Positions 44,257 through 56,667 of a DNA stretch of 63,500 nt are shown in pieces; within the stretch, counting starts at the first letter, position 1; each line of letters begins with the position of its first letter. The stretch spans positions 167,908,861 through 167,972,360 of the forward strand of contig NC_081406.1 in NCBI RefSeq assembly GCF_030272615.1, in the 5' to 3' direction. Made by a program: the position numbers and the translations under genes. The DNA is from Cryptomeria japonica (taxonomy: Eukaryota > Streptophyta > Pinopsida > Cupressales > Cupressaceae). The notes beneath the pieces are model-generated. The model had not been told where the DNA came from and did no database searches. It saw only the letters and a list, made by a program, of their open reading frames with translations.

Positions 44257-47200
44257 TCATTCCTGTAACCGGTTGGTTACAATCTGGAAAAGGTTTGCCA
44301 ATACAAGATTCAGGCTCTCAATGAACCTTTCACTATCCTTTAATGCGGCCTCTATCCTCTGAATTGTACCTGTTAGGTGTTGCATTTGTTGTTCCGGTGT
44401 CTTCAGTCCTTGAATGAGTGCCTCAGAAATCTCTTTTCTCAAAGAGGCGAGGTAGTCCAATTTGGGACCGAGTTTCCATTTCAGATCCTTTGCCTTTCCT
44501 TTTATTCTTTCCTTCTCTCTTTCAAATTTCTCAAGTTCTTCCTCAAAACCTGCTATTTTCTGCTCAAAAACTGATAATGGTTCAAAAGAATTGATAAAAT
44601 TGTCAGCTAAATCATTTATCTCTTTCTGTACCATACTAATCTTCTTGTCTAAATCTACTGTCAAAAAGTTTGTTTTACATGTATCTCTATACAACTCTTT
44701 AAATTCCTTTAATGTTTTACATAGTGCTGGTAAAAGAGTGTCAAATTGTCTCATGCACTTCTTTATTTCCTCATCAAAGAATTTATGTTTTTCTTTTTCC
44801 ATTTTCTCTTTGAATGCTTCCACATTTATTTGTTCAGTTGTCACAATGTTATCAGTAATATACTTAGACAATGTGTCAAGTTGATTTAAAGAATCTCTAT
44901 TATCTACATTACACTTGGGTACTATCATTTTCAAAATAGGTATTGTATAATCAATAGCCTTATATGCTTGTGGACTGCACTCTATGATTTTCTTGATTGA
45001 ATCCAATAAGACTTCTGTTGCATTCATTGGTCTGATTTCTACTATAGAAGAACCAACAATCTGCATTCTGTCAGTGTGAGTAACCTCTTTTCTTGTGGTG
45101 ACCTCTGATAGGTCAGTTTGTGTTTGCATTTCTTTAAGCAAAGGCCTGGGTTTCTTAGCTGTTGCCGGTGGCACTATCTTTGCATGAACCTGTTCCTTAA
45201 CCTGTTTCTATTCATGTTCCCTTGTGATTTCTTCTGCTGGTTTCTTTGATGAAGTTTCAGTAATCACTATCAGTTTCTCAACAGTCACATCTTTCTTCTT
45301 ATCTTCAATGTTCTCCTTATCCACCACAATGTTTACTTCTTGGGTGTCTACATTCATAGTGTACAAAATTTTAGATTCAGGATTTGTATCCTCAAGAGGA
45401 TTCTCCTTATTCTCTTTTGTCGGTTGATTGTCAACAGCATGTACCGGTGGAGTATTATAAGGAGGTGGGGTTAGTTTATCAGTTATCTTTATACTTGGAG
45501 GTCCACCAACCTTACCTTTCCCTTTGTCCTTTTGATATACCTTGACGGGTTTAGGTCTTAAAAACTCTTCCTGTTTCTCTTTTTCTACAAGGAATATGTC
45601 CCATGCATCTGTTGTTTCTTCTGTTACCTCATTCACTCTTCCTGCCATCAATGCTACATGTCGGTGAGAAGTTGAAAATACTGACCGGTTAGCCTCAAAG
45701 ATTAATTGATCTATCTCATCAGGTGAGTTAACAGGATGCACTGCAAGTAGTTTTTCAATTTTTATTTTCTTGTCCAGCTCAACAATACCTAGCCTTCTAG
45801 CTTCTAGTCTCTTGTACAAATCAGCTGGTATGTCATCAACAATTTCCAACAAAAATTTCTTGAATATATCCAAGTGTAAAATTACACTGTCCTCTACTTT
45901 CTCTTTGTCATCAGTGGATAGTGTCTTATATATTTTGTTGATATTTTTCAGTTTTCCATCCTTTGTTATTTCATTTAATAGTCTGTCTAGTGGAGCAATA
46001 TCTTGTTTTACCTTCTTTTTCTTTGGAGTCAATTTCTTTACTGGAGGCCTCACTGCTTGTTGCTTTTGCCTTGTTTTCCTAGGAGAAGGTGAGGGTTTCA
46101 GTGAGGGTTTTCTTTTCCTTTCTACCCTTTTGAATTTTGCCAGTATATCACTCTTAGAGAGAGTTGCAACCGGTGAAAGATGAACTTCCGGTTGAAGTCC
46201 TTCCAACTTGCTTTCCTTGATACCAGTTTGTTTTAGTATATTTCTTTTAAGAGCTTTTGCTTGTCTAGTTCCTTTCCTTATAGTTTGTTCAACCTTTTTG
46301 ATTCTTTTTCTTGACTGAATTCCACTTTCTATTGTTTTAGTACTACCAAAAACTTTCTCAGTGGGTTCCTTTGGTGCTTCAAGGAGGGATTTTGCATAAG
46401 TTTCTATGATATTATCATCTGTTTCATAGCCCATTTCAGTTACCCAGAGAGTTCTAGGGACAACTGCCTCCATCTAGATTTCATCCTTTTTAATTACAAA
46501 GCATATTTCCTTCTGATATTTATCTCCAATTGCCTGAGATAGTCTTATCCTACTTTTCATTTGAGCCTTCAATGCTTGAAAATGTTCAATTATATGTTTC
46601 TCTCTGTCTTTTCCCATGTTGTTCAGTATATCAAGAAGTTGTTTTCCTACTAGTATGTCAAATCCAAAATCTCTTCTACCAATACTGGGTACTTTCTTAG
46701 TAATGTATAGCATCAAACACACAAGTAAGTTTCCAAATCTAAATGTTCCCTTCTTATCACCTTTAATCTTCTTTAGGTTGTCTATTAATTCATCTTTAAG
46801 CCATTCACAGATATCTATTCTTTTGTTGTCAATCACCATGTCATATGCACTTTTAATACACAGGATAGATACTGATTCTAATCTATTTGCATGTGTAGCT
46901 GTATAGCCTAAGATCATACTAACAAATCTGACATTAATATCCTTCACATCATTTACCCTTAGAGATCTTTTATCAAATGTTGCGCCGGTTAAATCCATCA
47001 CTGTGTCATTCGAGACCCTTTTGGTTTTGTCAGGTCTGCTACCGGTGGAAGGTAACCCTGTTACTGCCTTAACGGCTTCTCTAGTGATCTTATGGATGGA
47101 ATCCAACCAAAAGAGTTCACCATGAACTTTGCTTAGGAGTATTCTTATCACTTCCTCAGGAAAATCAGGAATGCTAAGGATATCCACAAAACCGAGGGTT

Positions 47201-47481
47201 TCTATAACCTTGTGTTCTGGTTTAATGTTACCATTTTCATCACAAATCACTATTCTAAACATATCCTTGATTTCCTCATCACCTAGTTCCTCTATATGAC
47301 AATGAATGTATATCCTAGGGTCTTCAGCATATACTACTCCCTTAGGAATTTGAGAGAATGCACCTATGTTATCATCTTTCTTCGCAATTTTGGGAACCAG
47401 TTTGAATACGGGTCTAGGACGCTTAATAACCTCAATCATAGTAGGGTTTGCAATAAATTCAGGTGTGGATGAAGAAGCCAT
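44257..47481 (-). CDS. ORF2 of element B, ~1,074 aa, unknown function, two in-frame TAG codons
   Basis: One frame runs from ATG 47479-47481 to TGA 44257-44259, broken only by TAG at 46474 (Trp in A) and TAG at 45208. Residues 1-330 look globular (IKRPRPVFK, VVYAEDPRIYIHCHIEELG, AVTGLPSTGSRP, NDVKDINVRFVSMILGY, CEWLKDELIDNLKKIKG). Residues 375-500 are strongly basic (RVERKRKPS, KKLTPKKKKVKQD), suggesting nuclear targeting or nucleic-acid binding. A helical part, a Pro/Lys-rich linker and MNVDTQEVNIVVDKENIE follow. The last 300 residues are coiled-coil-like. No retropepsin, RT, RNase H, integrase, membrane or signal sequence is seen. The GLP-containing N-terminus faintly recalls plant 'putative transposon protein' domains; that is a guess. 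The role may be structural or in RNA/DNA handling. Confidence 0.8.
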
Positions 47482-47770
47482 AGTTATAAATACCTCAATC
47501 TACCTTAGGGATGAGTGCTTTGATGAATTGCTTCACTTTTTTGCTTGGGAATTTTCGCGCTCTCGAAGATTTGAATGCTTGGTGAATGAAAAAAGAGCCA
47601 AAACACTTGCTTTATAGTGTTATTTTCTCCAACTACCACATTTAATGCTTGCCAATTAAGTCAAACTTAACTCATCTTGCCGGTTAAGAAGTAATTCAAC
47701 TTCTCACCATCAACCGAGGGTATAATAGCATGTTTTTCTATTTGTTGCTAAACCCCCAAAGGATTTTCCT
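47482..47770 (-). other. Spacer between Gag and ORF2 of element B
   Basis: About 290 non-coding bases. Element A has a homologous ~300-bp spacer (35161-35467) sharing words such as accctcggt, the tttaatgc segment and ttcaccaagcattcaaat before the ORF2 ATG. ORF2 must be translated from its own message, by splicing or by internal initiation; the spacer has stops in the Gag frame. Confidence 0.6.
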
Positions 47771-48883
47771 TCAGTTAGATGAAGAGTCTCCTGCTGGTGG
47801 AGTGATACTTTGTTCTGCCGGTGGAGGAGTATTCCCATTAACATTATGATTTGACTTTCTAATCCATTGCTTTGAAAATTCTTTCTTTACCTCTTCAACG
47901 TTTTCTTTACCTTTCAAGATAGGACCTTTATTATTTGCCGGTGAAACCTTACTTCTACAAAATTTTGCAATATGTCCAGTCTTGTTACAAGCATAACAAG
48001 TCACATTATTTTTTTGAATTTCTTTCCCATATCCTATGTTGGTATGTGTTCTGCATTGATTAGATAGATGACCAAATCTTCCACAAACATAGCATCTTAC
48101 ATTCATTCTACAGTTTTCTGAGTTATGACCAACTTTGTTGCACTTAGAACATTGACCGGTGGGTGTATTAGTGTTCTAATAATTTCTAGATCTACACTGA
48201 TTTTCTCTATGACCATACTTGTTACAGTTAAAGCATTTCCCATTAAATTTGTAAGCATTAGGTTGTCTTACCAGTTTGTTGTGATCATGTTGGTTTGCAG
48301 TATTGGAGCTCTCACCAATTTCAAAGCCAAGGCCATTTGTATCACCATTAGGTTTCTGATTCTTCAGCATGTCATCCAATTCCTCTGTACTTTTCTTGAA
48401 TTTCTCCTTGTGTTGAATTGCAATAGCCAATTCACCTTCCAAGATTCCTTTTTGTCTCACGAGTTCATTTGTATCATTTTGTGTATGCATCAAGTCTGTC
48501 TTCAACATATCATTTTCATGACTGGGTCTTAGATTTTCATTTTCAGCATCATTTAATCTTCTAACCAAGTCTTCTTCATTCTTCTTCCAATTTTTAGTTT
48601 CTTTACAAAATCTCATAGTCATATCCTGCATCTCATTCTGCATTGTACTATTTTCTTGTCTCAGCTTGTTTATTGGATCATTAAGAGTCTCTTTCTCATC
48701 TTCATCTTTTTGCATCTTCTCACAAAGTTCTCTTCTCTTATTCCTAGCAATAGTGACATTCTCTTGAAGTCCTTGAATAATCTCCTGTGCAGCCTTTAGA
48801 TCATCTTCAAGTTTGATATTCTTCAATTTTTCTACATCATAGTCTGAAAGAGTTGTTTCCAATTGCTTTCTTAAGTTTTCCAT
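47771..48883 (-). CDS. Coiled-coil Gag with four zinc knuckles, element B, one TAG
   Basis: 370 residues from ATG 48881-48883 (MENLRKQLETTL) to TGA 47771-47773. The only break is TAG at 48176-48178, where element A has CAG (NNQN). Residues 1-190 form a charged coiled coil; GDTNGLGFEIGESS follows. Four perfect CX2CX4HX4C knuckles lie at about 217-230 (CFNCNKYGHRENQC), 245-258 (CSKCNKVGHNSENC), 264-277 (CYVCGRFGHLSNQC) and 296-309 (CYACNKTGHIAKFC). I see no classical copia capsid domain. It probably binds and multimerises on RNA. Codons upstream of the ATG are open from TTG, but ATG is conserved in A, B and C. Confidence 0.85.
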
Positions 48884-48939
48884 CTCTACCGGTGTTAAGA
48901 TCTTCCTCAAGCTGTTAGGATTTTGAAATTAGAGGACCA

Positions 48940-48954
48940 GGCTCTGATACCAAT
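48940..48954 (-). other. Primer-binding site of element B (tRNA-Met)
   Basis: On the minus strand attggtatcagagcc follows the LTR end cctaaca directly, an exact plant initiator tRNA-Met primer complement. Confidence 0.92.
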
Positions 48955-49762
48955 TGTTAGGATTCCCAAAGATACTGAGAGGGGGGGGGGTGAATCAGTA
49001 TCTGACCGGTAATAAGATTTTCTAAACTTATAACATGAAAAACATATTAAAACTATGTACCGGTAAAACAAAAATAATGTAGCAAATAAGAATAACAACC
49101 ACAACATAAAGAGCACACCATAACATAGTATTTTAACGAGGAAACCCGATGTGGGAAAAACCTCTGTGGGATTTGTGACCCACAATATTCGCTTACTGGC
49201 CAATAAGAGAATATTACTGTTTACAATAGGGTCCTGCACATGCAGGAAGGCCAAGTGCCTAGAGCTCATTGCTCAGATACAAAAGAAGTCACAATGACTT
49301 ACAAAAATGGATTATACAAATTCAATGTCTTGTACTGCTTCAAATTAGCATCGACTATGCTAGATTCAGTACCGGTTTAAGCTCTGCAATATAAATAAAC
49401 CCTTATCCTAATAATTCGCATATTAGGTCTGCATTAATCCTTTGCTTCAATACCTATTTCTATATTCCTTACATTATGAATTATCTACAATGATCTCATA
49501 CATATATGAGTCATGTTACAATCCACCAAGTCGGCTTACAAAAGATTTTACAATTAATTACAAAATACGTTTACACAAAATTCCTGTCGGCCATGATGTC
49601 GATAATCTTCCTTTTGGGTGCCGGTGAACTAAAGGCCGGTGTAGAGTCTGTCGGTGCTGGTGCCTGTGTTTGCCTGCCGGTATCACAAGATTGCAAGGTT
49701 GCCATCAATGGCAATACCTTCAATCACCTACAATTTCTCATTGGAGTGTGCATTTGCCAACA
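48955..49762 (-). repeat. 5' LTR of element B
   Basis: tgttaggattcccaaag to catttgccaaca on the plus strand. The G tract (ten G) lies at 48981-48990, the hairpin at about 49230-49252 and gatctcatacatatatgag at about 49493. It is near-identical in layout to 43228-44031, with scattered substitutions. Confidence 0.92.
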
Positions 49763-52392
49763 AGATTTAAACTAACTATTAGAATGACTATTAATTTGCG
49801 AGTATAAACTATAGACATAGAGGGATATTTCATTTCTTTTTATTAATGACTGCACTATTAACATTAATTTATTTCTTTTCTTTTCACATAACTACACTAC
49901 TAACATTTCACCATTTCATTCCTTTATTTTAATTTTTTTTAGTTTAATAAGAAATAAATAAATTTCCTTTATAATATATTTCAACAAGTAAATATCAATA
50001 AAGACTATCTCAAATATCTATAAGGAAATAACTCTATTTCTTTATTCTTTTCTTTGCAAGAATATGCTCAAGTAATTTACACCTTTATTTCATGATAAAA
50101 CCAAGACAAATAATTACATTTAATACGTTTTGGTAACTTTTTCAATATGTAGATCTCAAACTTAGCCTCTCATTTCTACTAAATGAGGGCTTCCCAAATA
50201 AATACATTTTTGCAACTATATACAAATAAAATTAGGATCAACTCATAGCCCTTTTTCTTTACTTCCTTTTTCCAAGCAAACCTCCAATAAAAATCTTTAA
50301 GGTTGTGACCATGGAGGCTCTCCTCCCAACCTAGGCTTACTAGAAGCCACCCTCGAGCTTGGAGAACCAAGACCTAAATGGGATACACACAAGCAATCCA
50401 CAAACAAGAAAGACAACTTCATAACATTCACATTCCCATCTCAAGGCTAAACATCATCACATATGTGATTCTTAAATGGGTGAAGGTGGACTAAGTACCT
50501 TGAGGAGAAAACTGCAAATAGTAGAAACACAATGCCATTGCAAGGCAACCAAGAACACATCACAAGTTCCAAACTTGTCCCATCCATTCCTTATGACCCC
50601 CAAGGCATACAAGTCAACAAATCTCCCCTTATGACCCCAAAATGCATAGACAATCACTATGCAGCAAGGGTCACAAAAATCTCTTGAGAATAACTCTCTT
50701 CCAAAGAGAGCCTCTCACTCTAAGGCTTTCAAACAACCCTTCACCCCAAGGCCACTCTACCCTCCCAAGGGTGAGTTTGGCCTTGAAAACTCCCAAAACA
50801 TAAATATAATACTCAACCAAAAACAAAGGGAAGAACACAACATCTACCTTGTCAAATTAAACAACAATGGGAGAAAACAAATGCAAACATACCATCTTTC
50901 AAAATAGACTTACAACATACATAGATGGTGATTCAACCAACCTTGAATCTGCCAAAAGGATGCAAGGGATAGTTGGAGTAGAGCTTCCCAATTCCACACT
51001 TCTTTCTTCTCAAGCATTAACCAAAATCCTATCCTAAACTTTCAAAACTTCAAGATTCTAAGTCTCCAAAAATGGAGAGTGGGTGATTACCATCCTAAGC
51101 CTCAAACCCTTCCCTAAGAAGACTCCTCTCACTCTTTCCAACCTCTTGGATAGAGTGTGGGCTCACATTGGTTGGTCTTCCCAACCTCTTATAGACTTAC
51201 TAAAACTAGCAATTGAAAAGGTAAGAGAAAGTGGGGAAGAGAAACTGACACATGAAAGGAAGGTTACCTAACCTAGGAGGAATCCTCCAAGTTGCATTTT
51301 CACTCATCTTAGGAAAACCAATCTTTGAAGTGTCAAATCAGTCACATGGGAGTGGTTACATGCTTAAAAATACCCCTAACCCATAGGTATACTATATGGA
51401 CCTTTGGAAAAGCCCCTAAACTAACCTTAGGAGTCCATTTGACCCCTTAGAAACCCACCTGAAGTTAACCTACGGGTCAATCTTGAGTTGACCACTCCAA
51501 GAATCTCTACCCAAGGCATTGGTACCACACTCAATTATTTGAAAAAGGCATTGGTTGAAACAATTTCCCTCCAAGAGACATGTCATATTCAACACACTTT
51601 ACAGCACATGTGTCAAGTGACACAATAAAAATACATTACTTAATTACACATGGGAATTGTCTCTTTTTGGATTAAACAATTTAATAAATACAATTTAACA
51701 CACATGCAAACATTTATGTTTATGAATAAAACATGATACATATGGGGTGTTGTCTTTCCAAATAGACAACCCCTGGTTTTACAAATGCACAAAGGTCTAG
51801 GCTTGATTCTCCATATTGTTTCCATGGTCACATGGATAATTTTCCTGCACATCTCAATTACACATTAGTAATTCCCAAATAACCACATATAAATTTAACA
51901 TATAAAAAGGAATACAATTCAATCACTCTGCATACAATTGCCATCATACAAATCAATTTACCATATATCCAATGAAATACACATAAAGCAATTCACTTAA
52001 CGACATTATCATAATCCTCATAAATTTCAACCATTCATAAGACATGCATCCATATTTCTAACATCATAATAAGGTTCTGCAAATAAAAATAAATGACATA
52101 CATCATATCACAATGATCCAATCAGTGGATCATATAGGATTTAAATCCATAACACATCAAAATGTACACTGCAAGGTGAAATGATTCTGTAACCTGGTTC
52201 AATTACTTTTCTCACAAATCTATCCTTCTAACATAGCCCATCCTATTGAATTATAGCATTTATTAATAAGGTCAACCATGGTCAACTAAGTTAACCAGAG
52301 CTTGATCAGGGAGGGGCTCTACATCCTCCTCCCCTAGAGTTCAACTTACTCCTGGAAGTCGCATGAGTAGAATACGAAATAGGGACATAACA
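49763..52392. other. DNA without recognised gene, right part of candidate LTR J
   Basis: About 2.6 kb. Short frames (50659-50907, 51083-51271) have no recognisable domain. The part near 50280-51300 is richer in C and A, with words such as cctccaa and cttgga. It carries no LTR, primer site or RNA gene that I can see, except the possible terminus gggacataaca at 52392. Confidence 0.45.
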
Positions 52393-54600
52393 TTTCCCAC
52401 ATTCTCACTAAGTTACTCTAAATCTTATCTTGCCTACTAGAAAGATGCAATACCAAAACCAACTTATTATCGTAATTAGCTTACTATCTTCATAAGGTTA
52501 AATTCTTAGCATTTTTATTACATTTCCCTTCAATCTCAGGTAGGTGATTACTAAAATTCTATCTTTCAATAGTTTACATTAACGCACCATCCAAATCATA
52601 TCAATAACACACATCAACTCCCATAATGAAGGTTACACATTATAGTTTACTTATTAAATTTCTAGGAGTCATACTTATTTAGGATTCATTTTAAAACATG
52701 TTTATCCCACTGTAATGTTCATCCATGCATGTTACTTAAGAAAATTGACATCACACTTAATCCAAAATGAATCTACTTATTTTACATCAAGGTGCCTCAT
52801 AAGGGTGTTAATTACATATTTGTTATACTAGCCTAGGTGCATGATTTCTTCCAACATCCTTAGGCAACAAGGCATAATCAAGTTTAAGTTCTTCGAATCT
52901 ACCCATAAGTAGGGTATTTTTTCTACTTCTAGGGCCTACAATGCTTAGACTTCAAGGCACTGAGGTTTAAGTTACATTGGGTACATTATTCACAAACCCC
53001 AAACTTTAAGGTATATAACAATCCCATTTTAAGGGAGTGATGAAAAAAAAAATATATACTTAATTTAGATATCATCCACGCAATCATCTCCATACACATG
53101 CCAAACTAACAAGTCTACAATTATCATCACTTTCACAATTCATTAGGTCTAGATCACATCTTTTTTATTATAAATTTTCTCGCTTAGATTTCTCACAAAT
53201 AATTTTATTTAGGAGGATATTCCTTCCTTTATCTTATTTTGATGTAATATTATTTGTTTATTCTTTGTGCCTAATTTCACTCCTTGCAGTATTCCCCCTT
53301 GACACACTATCAGTGGTTCAACGAACATGATAGACATTACACAAATCAAATCACTAGGGCTAGCTATATCAACCATCAAAATGACCACTTGACACTTTAA
53401 AAGATTAAAATAAAAGTTACTTTTGCCAAGTCTAATCAAAAGAAGAAAAATGCTAGCAATTGAAAGATTTTAAAACTAGCAACATGACAAGTGCCATAGC
53501 TCCAATAAAAGAAACATAAATTTAGTGGTCCTTTCATCATATATATATAAGAAAGTACTAGCCCCTAGGTCACAATATACTATTCAAAGAAAGTCGAAAA
53601 CACTGTCGAATCAAAACTCAAAACAAGATGGCCATATTAGCCATGCTATAGGGAGTAACCACAACACATCACCCAAGATCACACATCCTAAGTGTGTTAG
53701 GAAGTGATTATTAGACTCTTAAGGTTCTTTGATTATTTATATTCCTTTATTATTTACGAAATATCTTATACACAAGAGATTGCAATCGTTTTATAGATCA
53801 TGTTCCATTTTAACCTTCACATGATTCCTATTACAAGCAACACTTTCCGATATAATCCGCTATCTATTTAGGGTTATTAACATCCATAATTATATTCTAA
53901 CAGGAGATTGCACTAACTCTACCATTCTCCGTTCGTTCTTCTTGGACTTCCATTAATTATCTTAATATGCTAAACCCTGGTTCAATAATACATGGTAGCT
54001 CATGCATTGACACTTTCATGTCTTACTTACACATGTGGTTGATAGTTCGGTACAAAATTGTCACTTGTTTACTTAGAAACACTTAGGATTTGTATAATGT
54101 AATCATATAATTTTACTAGGGACATCATTTGTTCTCTTAGCACCTTATGCTAGCTCCTTGTATTTTCACCTCTAACATTCTCTTGTCCTCATTAAGTAGG
54201 ATCACGTTGCCAAAATTACTAACACTTATGGTTAAGAACCATTGGGGGTGGAATAATTGTCAAGTAAAATCAATAACGCTTGACAACTAATTCCTACCGA
54301 CACACTTCATTACATATTTCAAACAACGCGGAGAGTTGACTTATTCTCTCCTACTTCACTTATGCAACTTATGAAATCAAGGGGGTGTGTACTCGAGAAG
54401 TGACCAACACCCACCCTTTTAATTAAAATTTGGTAAAAAGGAAGTTATCTCTTTCCATATTAATTATTTATATTTACTTACTAGCCAATTCCGACATATC
54501 ACAACTTACGATTTTCTTCAATCCAAATAGACCACCTTATCATCAAAATACCAAGTTACCCAATTACGGCATAACATAAAGGTGTCCAATAATTACCAAT
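52393..54600. other. Unrecognised AT-rich DNA
   Basis: 2.2 kb with no convincing frame. It might be internal sequence of candidate element J, but no pol or gag motif is readable on either strand. It continues after element D at 62563. Confidence 0.45.
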
Positions 54601-55873
54601 TGTAAAGCGAAAAAATCGAACCCTAGTTGTTCTCCCCTCCCCAACTCCAAGGAGAGAGAAGGGAGAGTCACTAGGGTTGATGGTTTTCACTTAGGAGGGA
54701 CTTTACATTCAAAAGAGGGGTTGAAACCCACAAGGTCCAGTCCCACGCAATGCAAGATTGGATTCTAAATGAGTTTCAACGGTTAAGACATCAAGGATAC
54801 CCTCTTTTGTAAAGAATGTAGATAGAAAGATTGAACTAGGAATGCATGTAAAGTAGGAAAGATTCACTTATAAACAGAGATAGGGATACGGGATGAAGCT
54901 GCGGACCTGGAATTAGCAGTAAAATGTCGAGACGGTGCTGTTCTCCAAATTTAAGGGAAATTTGACGGGACGATGGCACCCGGCGTGCACACGGTCCTCC
55001 GAAAAATCCACGAAACGAAGCGGGATCTGTTCGTCTCTACACAAGGATTCCAGATCTTCAATTACAGTCGCGTACTTGCAACCTACACACAGAAAAGAGA
55101 GGATGATTGGGGGGTTAGGGATGAGGGGTTTGCCTTTAGGTCAAACCCCGGTTTTGGAATTAACTAAGAAATGAGAATGTTGTAAATGTAAATGTTTGTA
55201 ATGTAAACAAGTACTGATACCTTGTTGTAAGAATGTTTGTAATCTTACATGCGAAGGTGTAATGTATGTAGTATGTTGTATGTTGTATGTGATCTCCTCT
55301 TCAATGGTTGAATCCTTGTCTTGAATGCAACACTTAGCCTTGAATGGAGACTTAGAATGCTCAATTGCTTGAAGGAATGCTTGAATGCTTGAATGTTTGA
55401 ATGTTTGAATATTGCTTCCGCCTTTTGCACACATATGTTTTCCTCTATTTTTCTACCTCCTCAAATGGGAGGGGAAATGTAGTTTATATACTTGTCAATT
55501 AGGGCTAATAGACTGATTTTCCCGACCTTAGGCCGACCAGGAAACATTATTTCCCGAATTGCAAACTTAAAAACCCGATGCCCACAAGAGACCGGGCCCA
55601 AAATAGGGCCAGGGACCAAGGCGCTGAGCGCCATGGTCCTGGGGGACCAGGGCGCTAGGCGCCCTCGTCCTAAAGGACCAGGGCGCTGGGTGCCATGGTC
55701 CCACCTCCCGGGATAGTAGGGTGCAAGGAGGGATCAGGCCAGGGTGCATAAAAATGAAATTTTTGGTGTTATAAACAGATTGCGGGGTCTCCATTCAGGT
55801 TTAACATTGTGCCGCCATCGTGAAGACCCAAATGCAGTTGAAATTGCAAGTGTCACAATTTTAGGATGCTACA
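54601..55873 (-). repeat. 3' LTR of element D
   Basis: Plus-strand ends are tgtaaagcgaaaaaatc and ggatgctaca. It contains the element hairpin (about 54967-54998) and three copies of the 31-bp palindromic unit (about 55614-55706). It is exactly 31 bp shorter than the partner LTR. Confidence 0.93.
55614..55706. repeat. 31-bp palindromic minisatellite, three units
   Basis: Each unit runs about ggaccagggcgct, ggg, cgccatggtcc plus a short spacer. The two halves are near-perfect inverted repeats, so each unit can fold as its own hairpin. The partner LTR has four units (about 62267-62387). Confidence 0.88.
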
Positions 55874-56667
55874 TTTAACCCCCACTTTAGCGGGAGTATA
55901 AGCGTACGCTCATACTTCCGGTAAAGTATAAGGAAACAACATTGAAAAACTTTCACCACGTCAAGGAGGCAAGATACACCAAGCCCCCAGTGGACTAAGG
56001 ATCTTACAAATTTGATTGACAAAGTAAAAGGGAAGATCACGAGGGAGAACCATGACTGTCAGTAGTAAGGTTCCCTCACTATGAGTCATGCAAGAAAGAT
56101 ATCAAAAATTTTCAAGGCAAAGCTAAATTTGTCAAGAAATTTTCAAGTATCTTGAAAAGATATGAACGGGATGTATGCCCCCCTACGTTAAAGCGATCGC
56201 ACACGCCTCACCGGGGGTGATTGCTTTAAGGCAGTGATACATATAAGAAATGAGAAAGGAGCATGTTATCACAAGGATTTAACCCCCAAGTGTGAGATAA
56301 GCCCAAGGATAATAGACACAAAACACAAAGCACAAGGTGACTTTGCTTTCCTTGGGGTCAGTATGCTGTATGATAATTCATGTATATCATATGTATGTAT
56401 GCATAATTGTTCTTCATTCCCCAATCAAGGAAGGTCACCTAGAAGAAGGGAACACATGTTTCTTTTGAGTCAACATGAGAGAGACCAAAAGAGATCTCAA
56501 TGTTTTGCATCGTCCTCAAGTAGACAACACTAAGGACAACAAATAGAAGAATGAGAATAACACATAGAAGAAGTAACAAAAGAGATCAAGAGAGGAGGAG
56601 AGAGTCTGCTATGCTAATGAAACTAGTCTAGCACATCATCTACCCCCCGATCTTGCTGATCAATATT
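55874..56667 (-). other. 3' non-coding region and polypurine tract of element D
   Basis: The purine tract is at 55874-55894. The remaining ~770 bases lie where pol would be and show no coding motif. A short palindromic agcgtacgctc occurs near 55910. Confidence 0.7.

Larger units (their letters stand above)
43228..49762 (-). mobile_element. Non-autonomous copia-type element B with ORF2, reverse strand
   Basis: A 6,535-bp element flanked by agatt (43223-43227 and 49763-49767). LTRs are 43228-44031 (804 bp) and 48955-49762 (808 bp). On the minus strand: 5' LTR, primer site attggtatcagagcc, Gag (370 aa with one TAG), ~290-bp spacer, ORF2 (1,074 residues with two TAG codons, otherwise one open frame), polypurine ladder, 3' LTR. 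There is no frameshift in either protein. It is the best-preserved copy of this family here and, like A, lacks every pol enzyme. Confidence 0.95.
41115..52392 (-). mobile_element. Possible very long LTR J, split by element B
   Basis: The left end reads tgtcatgccc and the right end gggacataaca, giving on the minus strand TGTTATGTCCC ... GGGCATGACA, a TG...CA structure with a short imperfect inverted terminus. Just right of it, gagaatgtgggaaa on the minus strand could be a polypurine tract, which would make this the 3' LTR of a reverse-strand element. Net length without B would be about 4.7 kb. No matching target duplication is found and no second LTR is in the window, so the call is tentative. 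No coding domain was recognised inside. Confidence 0.35.

Noticed and set aside
44257-47481. ORF2 as an envelope-like protein
   Set aside because: Its position after Gag-like coding recalls env-like genes in some copia elements. No signal peptide, transmembrane segment or fusion-like hydrophobic stretch is visible, and the protein is highly charged.
55141-55434. 97-codon minus-strand frame repeated at 61794-62087
   Set aside because: Both lie in the two LTRs of D and are identical by LTR duplication; no domain recognised.
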